Assembly (NCBI GenBank): GCA_035295125.1 | Contig: DATGJP010000008.1 | Location: forward strand, 335,233-399,232 | Length of the DNA: 64,000 bases | Direction: 5' to 3' | From: JAICMB01 sp035295125 | Lineage (GTDB): Bacteria; Acidobacteriota; Terriglobia; Bryobacterales; Bryobacteraceae | Shown here: positions 52,085 to 63,061 of the stretch, piece after piece | How positions within the stretch are numbered: position 1 is the first letter of the stretch | How the letters are laid out: every line of letters begins with the position of its first letter | Program-made: the position numbers and the translations under genes | Notes under the pieces: generated by a model | What the model was told of the DNA's origin: nothing | The model's database searches: none | The model's input: only the letters and a program-made list of their open reading frames with translations

Positions 52085-52139
52085 ATTTACGATACGGTGA
52101 AGAGTCATCGGCGGATGTAATCTGAATAGTACTGCCTGA

Positions 52140-54833
52140 ATGAGCCCGGCCGATAACATTGCACACTACCGCATCACGGGCAAACTCGGTGAAGGCGGCA
52201 TGGGCGCCGTGTATCGGGCCACCGACACGAAGCTGAACCGCGATGTTGCCATCAAGGTGCTTCCCGAAGCCTTCGCCGCCGACCCGGACCGCCTGGCGCG
52301 TTTGACGAGGGAAGCGCAGGTGCTGGCGTCCTTGAATCATGCGGGCATTGCATCCATCTACGGTGTCGAAGATCGGGCGTTAATTCTCGAACTCGTCGAA
52401 GGCCCCTCGTTGACCGACCGCATCGCGCAGGGGCCCATCCCGATCGATGAGGCGTTGACCATCGCCAGGCAGATCGCCGAGGCGCTTGAATATGCGCACG
52501 ACCACGGGATCATTCACCGCGATATCAAGCCCGCCAACGTGAAAGTGACGCGCGAGGGCCGTGTCAAGGTTCTCGACTTCGGCCTCGCGACGGCCCTGGC
52601 CCCTGACTTTGCGGCGGCCGACCCGGCAACTTCGCCCACCCTGACATTACGCGCCACCCAAGCCGGCATGATCATGGGGACGGTCGGCTACATGAGCCCC
52701 GAACAAGCCAAAGGCAAACATGTCGATCGCCGTACGGACATCTGGGCGTTCGGGGTCGTGCTCGCCGAAATGCTCACCGGGCGGCCACTCTACACGGGTG
52801 AGACGGTATCGGAAACGCTGGCAGCCGTAATTAAAGACGAGCCTGACCTCACCGGTTTGCCCTCGCGGACGCCGGCCTCCGTGCGCCGCCTCCTCGCCCG
52901 GTGCCTGGAAAAAGATCCACGACGGCGACTTCAGGCTATCGGCGAAGCACGCATCGCGATTGAGAATGCGGGACCGAACGAACCGGAGAGTGCGACGCTT
53001 GCGAGTACAACGATAAAGCGCGGCCTCTCCGCGTGGTGGATCGCGGTTGCTCTCCTCCCCGCGCTGATCCTTGGCGGCCTCCTTTGGCAACGCTCCCTGC
53101 ACGTCAGATTGCCGTTGCAGCGCTTCACGCTCGATCTCGGACCGGATGCCATTGCCGGCAACTTCAGCACGGCCTCGATATCGCCCAACGGGTCGCGGAT
53201 TGTTTTCCCGGTTCGCAACACGGCGGCTATGACATCCGGCCAGACTCTCCTGGCGACACAACTCCTGAGTCAATCGAAGGCTTCCGTGCTCTCCGGCACC
53301 GAGAATGCCGCCGACGCATTTTTCTCTCCGGACGGCGCATCGATCGGGTTTTTCGCCGACGGAAAACTGAAGAAGGTCTCGGTTCACGGCGGTGCGCCGA
53401 TAGCCTTGTGCGACGTGATGAACCCACGCGGAGGAACCTGGGGAGCGGACGGCAATATCATCGCGAATCTTGACGTATTCCACCTCTTCCGCGTGCCGGT
53501 GGCCGGCAAGCCGGAGATCTTGACGTCGACCGAGGACTCCAGCTATCGTACGAGCCGATGGCCGCAGATATTGCCTGGTGGCGGTACCGTGATCTTTACT
53601 GCCCACACATCGCCAGGTGTCGCTTCCTATGACGATGCCAGTATCGAGGCGTTGTCGCTCAAATCCGGAAAGATCAAGCTTCTATATCGCGGTGGATTCT
53701 ACGGACGATACGTTCCGAGCGGCCACTTGCTCTATGCACGAAAAGGAACGCTCTTCGCCGCACGGTTCGATCTCGACCGCCTGGAGTTGCGTGGCGAGCC
53801 GGTGCCCATCGTCGACGATTTGGCAGCCAATGTGACGCAGGGCGGCGGTCAGTTCGACGTCGCGGCAGGCCCCACCGGCTCCGGGATTCTCGTCTACCTG
53901 GCCGGCAAACCCAGCGAAGGCCTGCCGCTGACTTGGCTGGACGCGTCCGGAAAAACCGAGACCTTCATCTACGTTCAAGCGGGCGTTCCACTCAATGCGC
54001 GCTTCTCCGCTGACGGCCGGCGGCTGGCGTTCTCCATTCTGGGCGACGTGAACGTGTACGACATCGAGCGTGGCGCCATGTCCCGCATCACCACTCACTC
54101 GTCGCCCACGGGAATGCAGGTGCAGTACATCGCCTGGATGAGAGATGGCCGCTCTCTACTGTATTCCGAGGACGGCAACTTCTGGTACACGCGCGCCGAC
54201 GGATCCACCCTGCCGCAGAAGATTTTCGAAGCTCCGGGAGGGCTCCTGGGCTCCATCTCGCCGGACGGCCGCTGGGTCACTTTCAGCCAGGTGGTCGGCG
54301 GACAACGCGAGCTGTGGCGCTTTTCACTGGACACATCCGATGCGGAGCATCCTAAAGCCGGTAAGCCGGAAGCGCTGGTGAGCGGCCCGGGAACAAGGAC
54401 CGACCCGATTCTTTCTCCGGACGGACATTGGCTCGCGTACACCACAACCGAGGCGGGGCGCAACGATGTATTCGTCCAGCCGTTCTCCAACGGAAGCCTT
54501 TCGTCATCCCGCGTTCAGATTTCGACCGAGCCCGGCCGTTTCCCCGTCTGGTCACCCGGCGGAAAGGAACTGCTCTACGTGACTGGCGACGGCCACATCA
54601 TGTCGGTTGCATACACCGCCAGCGGCGAGTCGTTCAATCCCGGCAAACCACGTCTGTGGACACCCGCCGACGTCGCGTCCCTCGGCCCGTTCTGGCCGCT
54701 GGCCCTGGCGCCCGATGGAAAACGTTTGGTCGCTGTCCTCAATCCACAAGCGAGCGCTGGGGGCGAGAAGGGGAATCTGCATCTCACCTTTCTGCTGAAC
54801 TTCTTCGACGAGTTGAAGCGCCGGGCACCCTAG
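52140..54833 (+). CDS. Ser/Thr protein kinase with transmembrane segment and beta-propeller
   Basis: An 897-residue receptor kinase. The Hanks-type domain is complete: glycine loop GEGGMGAVYRA (18-28), Lys39 (VAIKV), HRDIKPAN with catalytic Asp128, DFG at 146-148 and GTVGYMSPEQA. A membrane span (about 298-317) follows, then a C-terminal region of about 570 residues with TolB/PD40-like propeller blades (FSPDGASIGFFADG, FSADGRRLAFSI, SISPDGRWVTFSQ, LSPDGHWLAYTT). The propeller is thus a likely extracytoplasmic sensor. These kinases are numerous in Acidobacteria. Seven bases separate it from the SNF2 gene. Confidence 0.92.
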   Translation: MSPADNIAHYRITGKLGEGGMGAVYRATDTKLNRDVAIKVLPEAFAADPDRLARLTREAQVLASLNHAGIASIYGVEDRALILELVEGPSLTDRIAQGPIPIDEALTIARQIAEALEYAHDHGIIHRDIKPANVKVTREGRVKVLDFGLATALAPDFAAADPATSPTLTLRATQAGMIMGTVGYMSPEQAKGKHVDRRTDIWAFGVVLAEMLTGRPLYTGETVSETLAAVIKDEPDLTGLPSRTPASVRRLLARCLEKDPRRRLQAIGEARIAIENAGPNEPESATLASTTIKRGLSAWWIAVALLPALILGGLLWQRSLHVRLPLQRFTLDLGPDAIAGNFSTASISPNGSRIVFPVRNTAAMTSGQTLLATQLLSQSKASVLSGTENAADAFFSPDGASIGFFADGKLKKVSVHGGAPIALCDVMNPRGGTWGADGNIIANLDVFHLFRVPVAGKPEILTSTEDSSYRTSRWPQILPGGGTVIFTAHTSPGVASYDDASIEALSLKSGKIKLLYRGGFYGRYVPSGHLLYARKGTLFAARFDLDRLELRGEPVPIVDDLAANVTQGGGQFDVAAGPTGSGILVYLAGKPSEGLPLTWLDASGKTETFIYVQAGVPLNARFSADGRRLAFSILGDVNVYDIERGAMSRITTHSSPTGMQVQYIAWMRDGRSLLYSEDGNFWYTRADGSTLPQKIFEAPGGLLGSISPDGRWVTFSQVVGGQRELWRFSLDTSDAEHPKAGKPEALVSGPGTRTDPILSPDGHWLAYTTTEAGRNDVFVQPFSNGSLSSSRVQISTEPGRFPVWSPGGKELLYVTGDGHIMSVAYTASGESFNPGKPRLWTPADVASLGPFWPLALAPDGKRLVAVLNPQASAGGEKGNLHLTFLLNFFDELKRRAP

Positions 54834-54840
54834 ATTTGCG

Positions 54841-57534
<2,694 letters not shown>

Positions 57535-57538
57535 GCCA

Positions 57539-58318
57539 GTGGACTTTTATGGCTGGAAACCGTATGTTTCCGCAGCCGAGCGGCGGCACAAGGCGCTTCG
57601 TGAGATTGAGAAGCGGCGGAAGAAGGGCCACACCGTTTCGCCCGTGGTGATCGAGGGCCGAACCATTGCAAGGACGTTCTGGGGAAAGTCGTGGTGCGAG
57701 AACCTGGAGAGGTACAGCGACTTCGAGAATCGCCTGCCACGCGGGCGAACCTATGCGCGCAACGGCTCGATAGTGGATTTGCAGATCAAGCCGGGGTCAA
57801 TCGAAGCTTTGGTCAGTGGTTCCGAGCTATACGAAGTCACCTTGAAAATCGCCCCGGTTGGCAAGCCGCGTTGGAAGTCAATATGCCAGGATTGCGCCGG
57901 AGGGATCGACTCGCTGGTGGAGCTGTTGCAGGGGCGCTTCTCGAAAGGTGTAATGGAGCGGGTCTGCCTGCCGGACAAAGGGCTGTTTCCTTCCCCTGCG
58001 GAGATCAAGCTGGACTGCAGTTGTCCGGACTGGGCGGGCATGTGCAAGCACGTGGCGGCGGTCCTCTATGGCGTGGGAGCAAGGCTCGATAATCAGCCGG
58101 AGTTGCTGTTTCGGCTGCGTGAAGTAGACGAGAAGGACCTGCTCGCGAAAGCGGGTACGGGTCTCCCGCTGAGCAAGCGCGCGCCCTCCTCAGTAAAGAT
58201 TCTCGGAGGCGAGAACCTGGCAGACATCTTCGGTCTGGACATGGCCGAAAGCACGGCTACTGAAGGCCGTCCTGCGAAGAAGAAGACAGTTCGGCGAACG
58301 CGAAAAGAACAGGATTGA
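57539..58318 (+). CDS. SWIM zinc-finger protein
   Basis: A 259-residue protein with the SWIM zinc-binding motif CxCx(n)CxH at about 160-173 in LDCSCPDWAGMCKHVAAVLY. Before it lies a conserved WGKSWCENLE (48-57) and YARNGSIVDLQI. The C-terminus is very basic (KKKTVRRTRKE), suggesting DNA binding. It starts with GTG four bases after the SNF2 stop, so the two act together, probably on DNA structure or repair. The stop sits directly next to the stop of the convergent kinase gene. Confidence 0.9.
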   Translation: MDFYGWKPYVSAAERRHKALREIEKRRKKGHTVSPVVIEGRTIARTFWGKSWCENLERYSDFENRLPRGRTYARNGSIVDLQIKPGSIEALVSGSELYEVTLKIAPVGKPRWKSICQDCAGGIDSLVELLQGRFSKGVMERVCLPDKGLFPSPAEIKLDCSCPDWAGMCKHVAAVLYGVGARLDNQPELLFRLREVDEKDLLAKAGTGLPLSKRAPSSVKILGGENLADIFGLDMAESTATEGRPAKKKTVRRTRKEQD

Positions 58319-60970
58319 CTACTCGCTGCGTGCGCTCAGTTGTTGCTCCACGTAGACATTATGCGGGAGCTTTTGATCCCAATGCCGCCAGAGATCCATA
58401 CGGCGTCTGTCCATGTCGGCGGCCTTTGCGGCATCGCCCGCCCGGCGATAAACTCCGGCCATGTAGTAGTACATCATCGATACCTTCGTCGCATCCATCA
58501 GCTCATTGATCGGATCCGGGTTCGTCTCCATCATCCCCGCATACAGTTGTTCATAGATTTGCACGGCACGGCGGCGGTCTCCGACGGCGGATTCGTAGTC
58601 GGCATGGGCGCGAAGGGCCACTACCACCTCGCTTTCCGGCTTGATCTTTTGCACGGGGTAATCGTGAGTTTCGCGCAACAGGCTGAAGGCCGCGTCGATG
58701 CGTTGGCGGGCCTCGGCTAAGCGATGGAGCCGCCGCAGCGGATACGAAGACTCGGCCTCCAACTCCGATTCACGGCGTCGGGCGCGCACGTTATTCTTCA
58801 CTTCGCGCAACCGTTCGATCGCGAGATCGAACAGGGCAAGGGAGCGTTGGGGGTCCTTCTCTTCGAGGAGATCGGCCAACTCGCGGGCGCACGTCGACAA
58901 GCGGTCGCGGCTCGTTTGATCGCGCGGATCGCGGGCCGCTGCTTCAGAAACCAGATTCACGGCCTCCTGGTAGACCGTAATGGCCTCATCGAAACGGCCC
59001 AGATTGACACTGCCGTCCTGGCCCAGCGTCCGAGCCTCCCGCATGAGAATCGCATAGAGTGTGAGTGCGCGGTCGGTGGGTGTGCGATAAATAGGTCCTT
59101 CTGCGATTTTTCGCGCCTCGCGAAGCGCGACAATGGCTTCGTCGAGATGGCCCTGGGACCGTTCGGCGCTTCCGATCAGGCTCAGGCTCATGGCGTGAAG
59201 CCGCTGGGTAGATGGAGCGGAGCCCGCGACATCGATCGAGCGTCTCGCGAATCGAATGGCCGCGTCGTAAAGGTGCAGATTATTGTGCAGAAGCGCAAGG
59301 TTGGAAAAGTAGCTGGCCGCCTCTTCCTTCTGGTCCTGCGAGATGCCGGGAACGGTCAAAAATCGTTCAAGCCGATCAATCACCTTGGCGGCGTGAGCCT
59401 TGGCATCCGTGTCGCGCAGCTCTGAATCGGCCACCACCATGCGATCGTGAGCTATTCCAGCCGAGAGAAGCAGGGCACTGGCGCTTCGCGGCCGCGACTT
59501 GAGGACAAGATCGGCGAATGAATCGGCTTTCTTCAGGTTCTCCTCAGCCTTGGCGAATTCACCAAGGTTGAGTTTTGACGGAACGCCCTGGATTCTCGCA
59601 ACGTGCTGGTATCCTTCCGCGAGTTCCTGGGCCAGGTCGAGGTCGCCGTGCGCCGACTCTCCCAGTTTCTCCAGATATGTGAGCGAGGCGGAAACCAGGT
59701 TGTGCCGGGCTTCCGTAGCGCCGGGCAGCGCGCCGATGTCGCGGTCGAGATCGAATATCTTTGTGGACAACAAATGTAGTTGTTGAAAGCGTTGTTCCGC
59801 GATCAGGCGTTCGCGGTTGGCAACATACAATCCGACGGACAGGCCTGCGATCGTCAGCGCGGCAAATGCGACGAACGTCCGGTAACGGCGTACGAATTTG
59901 CGGGTTCGGTACCAGGCGTCGCCGGATCGGGCGCCCACCGGGCGGAATTCCAGAAACGCGCGAATATCGTTGGCCATCGCCTCCACCGACACATAGCGCT
60001 CTTCCGGTTCCTTGCGAAGGGCCTTCCGTAAAATGTAGTCGAGATCGCGCGGCAAATTGGGATTCAAGCTGCTGGCCGGCTTAGCCTCGGTCGTGCAGAT
60101 AGCGGTGTCGATGGCCTCTTGAGTATGGTCCGTGAATTGGTGGGGCGACTGTCCGGTGAGCAGGTCGTAAAGCACGGCCCCTAGCGAATAAACGTCGGTG
60201 GTAGTGCTTTGCACCGTTCCGCGGACTTGTTCCGGGCTGGCATAGTCCGGCGTCAGCATGCGTTCCTGGGTGCGCGTCTGATCCGTAGCGGCGTCCAGAA
60301 TCTTGGCAATACCGAAGTCCAAAAGCTTCGGCTGTCCTGACGAGTCCACCAGAATGTTCGAAGGCTTAAGATCCCGATGGATGATCAGATTATGATGCGC
60401 GTAAGAGACGGCATCGCAGACTCGGAGAAACAGGTAAAGCTTCTCTCGTACATCAAGCTTGGCGGCATACGAATCGATGGGAGTCCCATCGATGTAATCC
60501 ATCACCAGGTAAGGCTCGCCGCTTTCGGTCTGCCCCGCATCGAGAACGCGGGCAATACCCGTGTGTTGGAGGGACGCCAGGATCTGCCGCTCCTGGAGGA
60601 ATCGTTGCCGGAAGACCCGCCCCTCGCTGTCGTGCCTGAGGAGCTTCACGGCCACCCGATGTTCGATCTGGCCGTCGCTGCGCTGCGCCAGAAACACCGC
60701 CCCGGCGCCGCCGCGGCCGAGAAGCCGAACCAGGCGATAAGGCCCGCATTGGCGTCCTTCGCGGCTGACGTCGCTGGTTGTGAGGACTGCTTCCGCCTCG
60801 GTAGCTAAAGATCGGGCCAGCGACGGCCCGGTCTGGTCGTCGTACTGTAGCAGCGATTCGACTTCGGCGCGTACGTCGGGATCCACGGAATTCTGCACAA
60901 AGTAACGCGTGCGGTCCGCCGGAGAAAGGTCGGCCAGCTCGCGAAACAGAGTTGAGACCTGGTCCCTCAT
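58319..60970 (-). CDS. Ser/Thr protein kinase with transmembrane segment and TPR domain
   Basis: An 883-residue kinase. A sigma-associated N-terminal helix region comes first, then the Hanks domain: GRGGAGAVFLA (85-95), Lys109 (VAVKLL), HRDLKPSN with Asp200, DFG at 218-220, then YASPEQVRG. A membrane span (about 363-383) is followed by about 500 residues of TPR-like helices (NLALLHNNLHLYDAAIRFA, YESAVGDRRRAVQIYEQLY). Its start lies 26 bases from an ECF sigma gene in the divergent direction, a pairing frequent in Acidobacteria and Planctomycetes. Confidence 0.92.
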   Translation of the reverse strand: MRDQVSTLFRELADLSPADRTRYFVQNSVDPDVRAEVESLLQYDDQTGPSLARSLATEAEAVLTTSDVSREGRQCGPYRLVRLLGRGGAGAVFLAQRSDGQIEHRVAVKLLRHDSEGRVFRQRFLQERQILASLQHTGIARVLDAGQTESGEPYLVMDYIDGTPIDSYAAKLDVREKLYLFLRVCDAVSYAHHNLIIHRDLKPSNILVDSSGQPKLLDFGIAKILDAATDQTRTQERMLTPDYASPEQVRGTVQSTTTDVYSLGAVLYDLLTGQSPHQFTDHTQEAIDTAICTTEAKPASSLNPNLPRDLDYILRKALRKEPEERYVSVEAMANDIRAFLEFRPVGARSGDAWYRTRKFVRRYRTFVAFAALTIAGLSVGLYVANRERLIAEQRFQQLHLLSTKIFDLDRDIGALPGATEARHNLVSASLTYLEKLGESAHGDLDLAQELAEGYQHVARIQGVPSKLNLGEFAKAEENLKKADSFADLVLKSRPRSASALLLSAGIAHDRMVVADSELRDTDAKAHAAKVIDRLERFLTVPGISQDQKEEAASYFSNLALLHNNLHLYDAAIRFARRSIDVAGSAPSTQRLHAMSLSLIGSAERSQGHLDEAIVALREARKIAEGPIYRTPTDRALTLYAILMREARTLGQDGSVNLGRFDEAITVYQEAVNLVSEAAARDPRDQTSRDRLSTCARELADLLEEKDPQRSLALFDLAIERLREVKNNVRARRRESELEAESSYPLRRLHRLAEARQRIDAAFSLLRETHDYPVQKIKPESEVVVALRAHADYESAVGDRRRAVQIYEQLYAGMMETNPDPINELMDATKVSMMYYYMAGVYRRAGDAAKAADMDRRRMDLWRHWDQKLPHNVYVEQQLSARSE

Positions 60971-60983
60971 GATTTAAAACATG
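60968..60983. promoter_or_regulatory. Near-palindrome at the kinase/sigma divergent start
   Basis: CATGATTTAAAACATG differs from its own reverse complement at only one pair of positions. It covers the kinase start codon and most of the short gap to the sigma gene, so a bound factor could affect both. Confidence 0.35.
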
Positions 60984-60996
60984 ATGCCATACCAGT

Positions 60997-61602
60997 TTGC
61001 CACCTGGGAGCAAGAATATACTAGATTTCATTACGATTCCCGATCCCAAGATCACGACACTGCTCCAGCAGCTTCGGGCCGGCGACCAGGCGGCGCGAAG
61101 CGAGCTGATGGACGTCGTGTATGCTGCGTTACATCGTATCGCGAGAGGCTATCTCCGGAAGGAACGCTCCGATCACACGCTGCAGCCGACCGCCCTGGTG
61201 AATGAGGCTTACTTAAAGCTCTTTGGCAAGGCGGAAATCCAGTTCACTGACCGGGCTCATTTCTTTGCGCTGGTGTCGCAGGCCATGCGCCGCATCCTGG
61301 TCGACCATGCACGGGCGCGCGCGGCGGCGCGGCGCGAAGGCGAGCGAATCCCGCTGAACACCTCGATCCTCGTGAATGGCGAAGCGGGCAATCAGCAGAT
61401 GAATCTCCTGGAACTGGACCTGGCGATCGATGCATTGGCGCGCGAGAAGGAGTCGCTGGCCCAACTGATTGAAATGCGATATTTCGGCGGAATGACCGCG
61501 GAGGAGACCGCCGAGGTCGTCGGCCGGTCGGTCCACATCGTGCGTCACGAGCTGCGGCTGGCGCATGCCTGGCTGCGGCGCGAGATGGCGCGCCGCGGCT
61601 GA
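60997..61602 (+). CDS. ECF-type sigma factor (TIGR02999-like)
   Basis: A protein of up to 201 residues. Region 2 is GDQAARSELMDVVYAALHRI with RSDHTLQPTALVNEAYLKLF, then HFFALVSQAMRRILVDHARA. Region 4 has EMRYFGGMTAEETAEVVGRS and the helix-turn-helix VHIVRHELRLAHAWLRREM. These match the acidobacterial TIGR02999 sigma factors. The start is uncertain: TTG 60997 opens the frame, but GGGAG at 61006-61010 lies seven bases before an in-frame ATA (61018), and no ATG is available. It likely initiates transcription of unknown genes under control of the kinase. Confidence 0.87.
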   Translation: MPPGSKNILDFITIPDPKITTLLQQLRAGDQAARSELMDVVYAALHRIARGYLRKERSDHTLQPTALVNEAYLKLFGKAEIQFTDRAHFFALVSQAMRRILVDHARARAAARREGERIPLNTSILVNGEAGNQQMNLLELDLAIDALAREKESLAQLIEMRYFGGMTAEETAEVVGRSVHIVRHELRLAHAWLRREMARRG

Positions 61603-61639
61603 GTCTTACCCACAACCGTTACAGCGTGAATGCTGCGAT

Positions 61640-61710
61640 CCCTTTTGCCAATTTCCCCAGCACCCTTCGCTTTATTAGGTAGAGACTGCCAAAGGGCAAT
61701 TGGGAAAGGG
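61640..61710 (+). promoter_or_regulatory. Inverted repeat overlapping the OmpA-like gene's ribosome site
   Basis: CCCTTTTGCCAATTTCCCC (61640-61658) and GGGCAATTGGGAAAGGG (61694-61710) are imperfect inverted copies with a 35-base loop. The right arm contains the likely ribosome site of the ATG at 61719, so pairing could hide it. No terminator T-run is seen. Confidence 0.35.
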
Positions 61711-61718
61711 TAAACGGC

Positions 61719-62618
61719 ATGGGTGAGTCAGCGATGGATTCGGTAACTTCGACGCAATGGGCGATGGCCGCGGTCAAGACGATTGGAGTTGTTGGGGTGA
61801 ACAGGGCGGTGTTCGACCTGGTCAATCTGCGCACCGTGCGGGCGCACAGACTGATCCTCGTGGCGGGAGGCATGGATGCCGGGCCGCCGTTTTCGTATTC
61901 GCCTGAATTGTCGATGTCCAATTACACGGCGTTCAGTACTTACCATCCGGTGAGTTTCAAGGACTTTGACGGAGTCGGCGGACGCGTCATTTCGGGTGAC
62001 GCGATGATCTGGTCGTACACCTCGCTAACGCTTTGGGACGGTCCTGCCTACGTATCAAAAGGTCTGGCCTGGGTGCGTATGAGCGGCTGGGGAATCGGAG
62101 TTCCGGGCGCAGGCCTGGATCATGGTTATGCCTGGGTGTCGTATGGGGATGGGCAACCCCTCGGAGATCCGCTCGAGAACATCGAGATGGTGTTGGATAC
62201 CGACATACCTTCTTCCCCAGACAACCTGGACGTCAACGTGAAAGTGCAGAATAAGGATGACTCCCTTGTGGTCATCCTCGATGGCGACGTCCTGTTTGAT
62301 TTTGACAAGGCTGACATCAAATCGCAGGCCGTGAAACCACTCACGCAGGCCGCGGGCATCATACGATCGGCTCGCCGGCCGAGTTCCAAGGTGCTCATCA
62401 ACGGACACACCGATGACGTCGGCGAGGCGGGTTACAATCAGGGGCTGTCGGAGCGGCGAGCCAAGGCCGTAGCCGACTGGTTCGTTGCGAAGAAGCTCCT
62501 GCCTCAGTCGATTCTTAAACCGCAGGGGTTCGGCAAGACCCAGCCTCTGAATAACAAGACGGACCCCGCATCCCGGGCAAAGAATCGCCGAGTTGAAATC
62601 GATCTGTTAAATCAGTAA
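61719..62618 (+). CDS. OmpA-like C-terminal domain protein with unusual N-terminus and no signal peptide
   Basis: A 299-residue protein. The C-terminal part (about 186-299) is an OmpA/MotB peptidoglycan-binding domain: LDGDVLFDFDKADIKSQAVK, INGHTDDVGEAGYNQGLSER and KNRRVEIDLL. The first 185 residues are rich in aromatic and glycine residues (VVGVNRAVFDLVNLRTVRAH, KGLAWVRMSGWGIGVPGAGL, DHGYAWVSYGDG) and match no family known to me. The start MGESAMDSVTSTQWAMAAV has no basic n-region or long hydrophobic core, so how the domain would reach peptidoglycan is unclear. AAAGGG precedes the ATG by eight bases. Confidence 0.75.
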   Translation: MGESAMDSVTSTQWAMAAVKTIGVVGVNRAVFDLVNLRTVRAHRLILVAGGMDAGPPFSYSPELSMSNYTAFSTYHPVSFKDFDGVGGRVISGDAMIWSYTSLTLWDGPAYVSKGLAWVRMSGWGIGVPGAGLDHGYAWVSYGDGQPLGDPLENIEMVLDTDIPSSPDNLDVNVKVQNKDDSLVVILDGDVLFDFDKADIKSQAVKPLTQAAGIIRSARRPSSKVLINGHTDDVGEAGYNQGLSERRAKAVADWFVAKKLLPQSILKPQGFGKTQPLNNKTDPASRAKNRRVEIDLLNQ

Positions 62619-62633
62619 AGATTCACAAAGGGC

Positions 62634-62662
62634 TTGACCTACGAAGCTCTTCGTAATAACCT
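62634..62662 (+). promoter_or_regulatory. Candidate autoregulated promoter and operator of the second BlaI-type gene
   Basis: TTGACC (62634-62639) and a weak TAACCT (62657-62662) are 17 bases apart. The spacer holds a perfect seven-base dyad, TACGAAG-CT-CTTCGTA (62640-62655), which a repressor dimer would occupy in place of RNA polymerase. The -10 matches consensus at three of six bases. Transcription would start on or next to the ATG at 62669, and no ribosome site is present. Confidence 0.5.
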
Positions 62663-62668
62663 ATATCC

Positions 62669-63061
62669 ATGGCGCAAGCACCACGTCCCACCGACGGGGA
62701 GTTGGAGATCCTGCGTGTGCTGTGGAGCAAGGGTCCTGCAACCGTCCGCGAGGTTCACGCGGTTCTTTCCGAAACTAAGCCTGGCACCGGCTACACCACC
62801 GTCCTGAAGCTGTTGCAGATCATGTCGGACAAGGGGCTCGTGAGCCGGGACGAGAAGAATAAAGCTCACATTTACAGTTCGCGAGTTCCGGAGGAGCAAA
62901 CCCAGCGGCAGATGGTTCGCGATTTGCTCGACCGGGTGTTCGGAGGGTCGTCATTGCGGCTGGTGATGCAGGCGCTCTCCACGCACGAAGCCAGTTCGGA
63001 GGAACTGGCGGAAATACGCCATATGCTCGATGAGTATGAACACCGGCAGGGAGGGGTGTGA
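62669..63061 (+). CDS. BlaI/MecI/CopY-family repressor
   Basis: A 130-residue winged-helix protein: PTDGELEILRVLWSKGPATV, TGYTTVLKLLQIMSDKGLVS and EEQTQRQMVRDLLDRVFGG. It pairs with the next M56 gene; its stop overlaps that start by one base. The conserved helix TGYTTVLKLLQ and tail fit BlaI, whose cleavage in the tail by the peptidase frees the operator. Confidence 0.92.
   Translation: MAQAPRPTDGELEILRVLWSKGPATVREVHAVLSETKPGTGYTTVLKLLQIMSDKGLVSRDEKNKAHIYSSRVPEEQTQRQMVRDLLDRVFGGSSLRLVMQALSTHEASSEELAEIRHMLDEYEHRQGGV

Noticed and set aside
58724..59425. Plus-strand open frame of 233 codons opposite the TPR kinase
   Set aside because: It is antisense to a well-supported kinase-TPR gene and has no recognisable motif.
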